Positions 60,301-64,000 of a stretch of 64,000 nucleotides of DNA are shown here, piece by piece (positions within the stretch are counted from its first letter, which is position 1; each line of letters opens with the position of its first letter). Location: the NCBI GenBank assembly GCA_023105745.1, contig JALGQZ010000013.1, forward strand, positions 24,500,605 through 24,564,604, written 5' to 3'. The position numbers and the translations under genes were made by a program. Origin of the DNA: Austropuccinia psidii. Taxonomy: Eukaryota > Basidiomycota > Pucciniomycetes > Pucciniales > Sphaerophragmiaceae. The notes beneath the pieces were generated by a model. The model was given only the letters and a program-made list of their open reading frames with translations. It had not been told where the DNA came from and did not search any database.

Positions 60301-60416
60301 ATAGTGATGGTTTCACCCATGATTGGTGTACTCTTCTACCCGCATTGGAACTGGCATACAAAACTTCCATCCATGCCAGTACCAATGAGACTCCTGCTAT
60401 TTTGGAAAAAGGATAG
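57363..60416 (+). pseudogene. element B ORF2, Pol part (protease, RT, RNase H, integrase core)
   Basis: Continuous with Gag in one frame. Protease at about 57470-57880, active-site triplet Asp-Pro-Gly (57537-57545) where elements A and C have Asp-Thr-Gly. RT at about 58050-58800 with YIDD at 58581-58592. RT/RNase H linker [11 protein letters not shown] at about 58830, RNase H about 59000-59400 ([14 protein letters not shown]). Integrase zinc domain 59725-59855 ([22 protein letters not shown]). Catalytic triad Asp 59940-59942, Asp 60126-60128 and Glu 60234-60236, the last two 35 residues apart as in D,D-35-E. A TAG at 60414-60416 ends the frame just after the conserved LEKG, where a Trp codon would need one base change to give this stop. 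Confidence 0.93.
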
Positions 60417-61040
60417 AATCCCAAATTACCCCAAGATTCTTTGAGGAAAGATTTGGTTGAAATACATCCTACAGCTTCCAGCTTCAAAGGAATGCTAGAC
60501 AGAGCCAGAAAGCATGCAGTAAGGTGCATGGAAGACTCATTTGCATATGCTAAAGATAAATGGGAGAAATCTCATGCCACTCCAGATTTCAAGGTAGGGG
60601 ATTTAGTACTAGTATCCACTACAAACTTCAATAACATCAAAGGATGTAAAAAGCTCAAAGACTCCTTTGCAGGACCTTCTGTCATTAAAGCCCTCCATGG
60701 GGAAAATGCTGTTGAAGTAGAATTATCTGAAGAACTTAGCAATAAGCATCCCACATTTCCAGTGAGCTTGATAAAGCCATATAAATCTAGTGATTCTGAG
60801 AAATTTCCCTTGAGGAATAAGATTCCCCAAGTTATACCTCCTATTGAGACATCTGGTACTAAGAAAATTACCAAAGTTCTTAAAGAAAGGAAATTAAGAA
60901 CCAAGAAAGTAAGGGAATACCTTGTTAGGTACAGTGACCCAACTTGTGAAGATGAATGGTTAGAAGAAAAAGATATACCAGAAGTTACCAAACTCCTCAG
61001 GAGGTTCAGACACACTAGAAATACCAATATTATAAAGTAA
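60417..61040 (+). pseudogene. element B ORF2, integrase C-terminal GPY/F and chromodomain-like tail
   Basis: The same reading frame as the rest of ORF2, separated from it only by the TAG. A helical segment (VEIHPTASSFKGMLDRARK) is followed by a GPY/F-type module (about 60672-60785; AGPSVIKALHGENAVEVEL and HPTFPVSLIKPY), a Lys/Arg-rich linker, and a chromodomain-like end (REYLVRYSDPTCEDEWLEEK, about 60910-60970). The final stop is at 61038-61040. This is the chromovirus arrangement, in which the chromodomain reads histone marks to target integration. Confidence 0.85.
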
Positions 61041-61051
61041 TATTCTTTTTT

Positions 61052-61063
61052 AGGGGGAGGGAA
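61052..61063 (+). other. polypurine tract of element B
   Basis: AGGGGGAGGGAA directly before the 3' LTR start at 61064: the plus-strand priming site. A T-run precedes it, as is common for these tracts. Confidence 0.85.
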
Positions 61064-62892
61064 TGTGAGCCTTAGAGGTAATTTCATATACCCAAAAGAC
61101 CACAAATACAAAAATAACATATTAATATAAATAAAATAAATTTATTTATATTATTAAAACAAAAGTCAAAATATAAATATAAAATTATATTAAAAATAAA
61201 AAAATAATTACAGTTTAGAAATAAAAATACATTAAATTTTGTAAGTATAAAATTACATTTATACTTGAAAAAATTAAGTAAAAATGAAATTTTAACAAAA
61301 TTGTGAAAAAACGAATAAATTTGGAAAAAAGTCAAATAAAAATTATTATAACTTTTTATCAAATAAATAAACACATAAAAATTATTTCACCATTGGATTC
61401 CTCATAAAAAAATCAGGTGGGGTCACCTCTGAGTGAAATTCTTGTAACTCAACTCTAAATAAGCTTAAATTAAGTTTTGAGTATTTTCAATACAAAAGTT
61501 GAAAATTCTCAAAAGTTTAATTTAATTCACACCACATGTGGTGTTAACCATCAAATTTTGTGTTAAAATTGAGGTGTTGTGTTTAGTTTAGAAGTTATGA
61601 GGAATTGAAGTATTTTCAATTGAATTCAATTGAAATGTCAAAATGTGCGCATGTAATACATAAGTAAACTTTGATTTACATATGAGGTGTCAATTATTAC
61701 TGTATCGTACTGTACAATTGAATTGAATTACATATGTAACTTATAAGTATAATACATAATGAGGAATTAAAGAAAAAATAAATTGGAAAGATTAAATTTG
61801 GGGGGGAAAAGGAACTCCAGCTCTAAGGGAGAGCTAGACCCCCAAAATCCTTTCTGACAGGCGTGGGATGTCAAAATTCATGCAAAAGTTCATCACTTTT
61901 GGCCTGGAATTGAGTTACAGGGTCTGTGAACTCAATTGATGATGAGGTTTTGATACCAACTGGGGTAGTTTTAGCTGTTGCCAAGAGGGTAAAACTACCC
62001 TTAAGATAAAACAATCATAGTAAAAACAGCTTTAACTGGTTTCTACGCCTCTGACACACATTCTGACGTGTTTTGAAGGCTCTAGGCCTGGTATTGCTAT
62101 AGTAATGGCTGATTTAAGGGTCTAAAATGGCTAAAAATGGCTTAAACCAGCCCTTTTTGGTCTGAACCAGGGTTCAATGATGCCATAATTGGCTTTTCTG
62201 TTGTCAGACTGTTTTCCACGACTGACAAGAGTAAATATTACTTTTGGGGTAAGAGAATTGGTGGCTATAAAAGAATGTCTTCTTTGCCCCACTTTTCTCT
62301 TCAGGTTAGAATCTTTTCCTTTTATTAATTAGTTTAAACACTGTTAAACCAATCAATATAAGATTCCAACCACCTTTTTTTAAATCATTTTGAACCTTTT
62401 AACCACGTGAAAAAATCATTATAATCATTTTTTGTAACTCTTATAATCATTTTTACCCCTGAACCACCCCAAAAGTGAATTAAAGCATCTTTCATCACTG
62501 TAAACTTTGTCACTTTGTTTCCAAATTCACTCTGGTCACTTTTGGGTGTGTTTTCTCTTTAATATTCTTTTTAAAGACTTTGTTCTTTAATTAATTGCTT
62601 GCAGTTCTTTGCTCAATTAATTCCAATTGAAATTTCTCTTGAAGAAAATTCTTTTGTAGCCTTAAAATATCTCTTGTAGAGTATTTTTTGGATAAATTTT
62701 GATTGTTGGTAAAACAATAAATTTTTAGAATATTATTGTTTTATACTAATAAGGTTATAAACAATAAAATCGGCGTGTTTTCTCTTAAAAATAATATTTC
62801 TTACTATTTTCAATTTATTTTTACCTTATACAAATTTTGAGGACAGGAAAAGTACTTGATTTTTAATCAAAGTTTCATATCCACACCTTACA
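61064..62892 (+). repeat. 3' LTR of element B (1829 bp)
   Basis: Colinear with 52817-54643 apart from about 30-35 single-base differences and a few 1-bp indels, densest in the first 150 bp. Ends TTACA, followed by the GGTTG duplication. TATA box at 62266-62272. Confidence 0.95.
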
Positions 62893-63560
62893 GGTTGTCT
62901 TATTATTTTTTCCAATTTTTTCTTGAATTTTATCAAGTTTCTGGCCATGTCGAAGACATTGTCCATGGAATATTTTGGAATTCTTGAAATCCTGTAGCTT
63001 GGGGAATATGGTTTCCGCCAGTTCCTTCTCTTGTTCTTCCCTCCTTGTGAAGGTTGGATGGCTTGTGGCTTGCTGGTAGAAGCTACTGGGGCTTCTTCCT
63101 TGCTTTCCCTCTTTTCTTGCTGTGCCATTCCTTGATTTTTTGAATTTGAGGTTTGGATGATAGCGGATTCCATCCATTGGAGTATCTCACTATTTCCTTC
63201 TGTTTGAGGAAATTTTTCAGGATGTGCCAGGAGTTCATCACTCCTTGGTGGATTTGTGGCAACATTTCCCAATCCTTTTCCTTATACATGGTGTAATACT
63301 TCCTATACTAGCTTATGTAGATGTCTATCTGAGCCCTCTGAATGTAATTTGTATCTGTTGGAGTTACTCATACTTAGTTCCAACTCTGGCTCAGAAATTA
63401 TAGGCATTTCTGGGACTTGCCTGTGGGATATGCCACTTCCTTGTGTGAATTATGTTCTACTGGGGATGTCTCCCTTTCTTTTCCCTTTTGCGGGATAAAA
63501 TATACTTCTGAGTCAACCTCCCTCTGATTTGATGGAATATTGGGATCCTCTTCTAGTAGT
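62893..63560 (-). pseudogene. ORF1/gag N-terminal relic of element C
   Basis: On the minus strand, 63340-63150 follows element B's ORF1 (QIDIY..., MNSWHILKNFLKQ, NGWNPL) and 63100-62940 follows its C-terminal block (KPYSPSYRISRIPKYSMDNVFDMAR). The two parts are in different frames, as they partly are in element B. An earlier acidic stretch (PIISEPELELSMSNSN) lies at about 63405-63358. The relic is cut at 62893 by element B and continues at 52816. Confidence 0.75.
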
Positions 63561-64000
63561 CATAATTAAGAAAAAAGAAATAAAAAGATTTTAGAACACT
63601 AAAAAGGTCTTTTTATGGAAATTTAAGAGAGGTACTCTCCTTAAGAGTCCTGAATGGCGGGTCCTGGAAAGACTAATTTCTTGATTTTTCTTTTCTTATT
63701 AAAAACAGGTGTTGGAGAACTTCAACAAGTTTCTTCCACAAATATTTCAACAGTGGTCTGATTGTCTTCTTTTGGGGTTTCTTCAAACAATAAAAAAGAC
63801 AAACAAATATAAGTATTTTTTATAAGAAGTGTTATTTTTGAGAAGATATGTCAATTTCCACCTAAAAAATGCTTTTATATCCTTTTAAATGAATGAAATA
63901 AATAAAAATGATTTTTTATTGTATTTTTTGTTTTTTATATTTTAATTTTCTAAGGAATAAAAGAAAAATTAAAATGATTGTTTTTTAAAATGAAATTATA
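63561..64000. other. probable 5' untranslated region of element C
   Basis: AT-rich with no coding frame. By comparison with element B it should hold leader sequence of element C, and its 5' LTR would start beyond the window. I could not identify the LTR boundary. Confidence 0.4.

Larger units (their letters stand above)
52817..62892 (+). mobile_element. Ty3/Gypsy chromovirus-type element B, full-length, 10.1 kb
   Basis: Two LTRs (52817-54643 and 61064-62892) differ at roughly 30-35 positions by eye, about 98% identical. The target duplication is perfect, GGTTG at 52812-52816 and 62893-62897. Between the LTRs are a primer-binding-site candidate, a first ORF with an intron, an ATGA overlap into a long gag-pol ORF with the order capsid, zinc knuckle, protease, RT, RNase H, integrase, GPY/F and chromodomain-like tail, and a polypurine tract. 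The element sits inside the gag of element C in the opposite orientation. Two nonsense codons in gag-pol and one in ORF1 suggest that this copy is not autonomous. Confidence 0.96.
45318..64000 (-). mobile_element. Ty3/Gypsy LTR retrotransposon C, decayed, interrupted by element B
   Basis: Read on the minus strand: gag N-terminal part (63560-62893), then after element B the rest of gag (52816-51453), protease, RT, RNase H, integrase (51300-48030), a GPY/F-type tail, and a family-A LTR (47604-45318). The 5' LTR would lie beyond base 64000. Element B inserted in gag with a GGTTG duplication (52812-52816 and 62893-62897). Protein blocks are closest to element A in the same window. Multiple stops and altered active-site residues show it is inactive. 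Confidence 0.92.

Overview
The window reads as a transposon-dominated stretch of a very AT-rich fungal nuclear genome, most likely a rust fungus (Pucciniales; the retroelement proteins look like those I associate with Austropuccinia psidii, but that species call is from memory and was not searched). The reasons are spliceosomal introns of 60-105 bp with GT-AG ends and CTAAC-type branch sites, one CFEM-like GPI-anchored protein gene, and a repeat load made of Ty3/Gypsy elements with unusually long LTRs (1.8-2.3 kb), Tet-like 2OG-Fe(II) oxygenase relics, and PIF/Harbinger, hAT and Tnp2-type transposase relics. I see no rRNA, tRNA or CRISPR.

Layout. 1-5609: Ty3/Gypsy element A (+), cut by the window edge, with decayed gag-pol and a complete 3' LTR. 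5610-14004: relics: a coiled-coil fragment, two Tet-like oxygenase relics in opposite orientation on either side of a PIF/Harbinger transposase relic, a tandem repeat, and two abutting LTR fragments. 14005-23120: mostly AT low-complexity DNA, with a non-coding terminal-inverted-repeat element (16613-19754) that carries a 21-bp palindromic minisatellite and is split by a solo LTR, plus a related 450-bp MITE. 23125-26082: the only convincing intact host gene, a five-exon CFEM-like secreted GPI-anchored protein, behind a 1.4-kb upstream region packed with GTAC/AGTACT motifs. 27239-32441: an hAT element with matching ends and an 8-bp target duplication, interrupted by a minus-strand solo LTR. 32850-40480: unrecognised fragments, part of the TIR element and an LTR-like region. 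40480-44700: a Tnp2-type transposase relic (-) split by another solo LTR. 44941-45200: three strong hairpins.

45318-64000: a nest. Decayed Ty3/Gypsy element C (-) contains in its gag region a much better preserved Ty3/Gypsy chromovirus-type element B (52817-62892, +) with two near-identical LTRs, a perfect GGTTG target duplication, an intron-containing first ORF, an ATGA stop/start overlap, and a long gag-pol reading frame broken by only two nonsense codons.

How the parts relate: at least five insertion events can be dated relative to each other by nesting and target-site duplications (solo LTR into TIR element; solo LTR into hAT; solo LTR into Tnp2 relic; element B into element C; LTR fragment against LTR fragment). 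All LTR families here share the ends TGTGAGCC...TTACA or close variants and 5-bp duplications, so they look like branches of one Ty3/Gypsy group. No element in the window appears able to move on its own as read.
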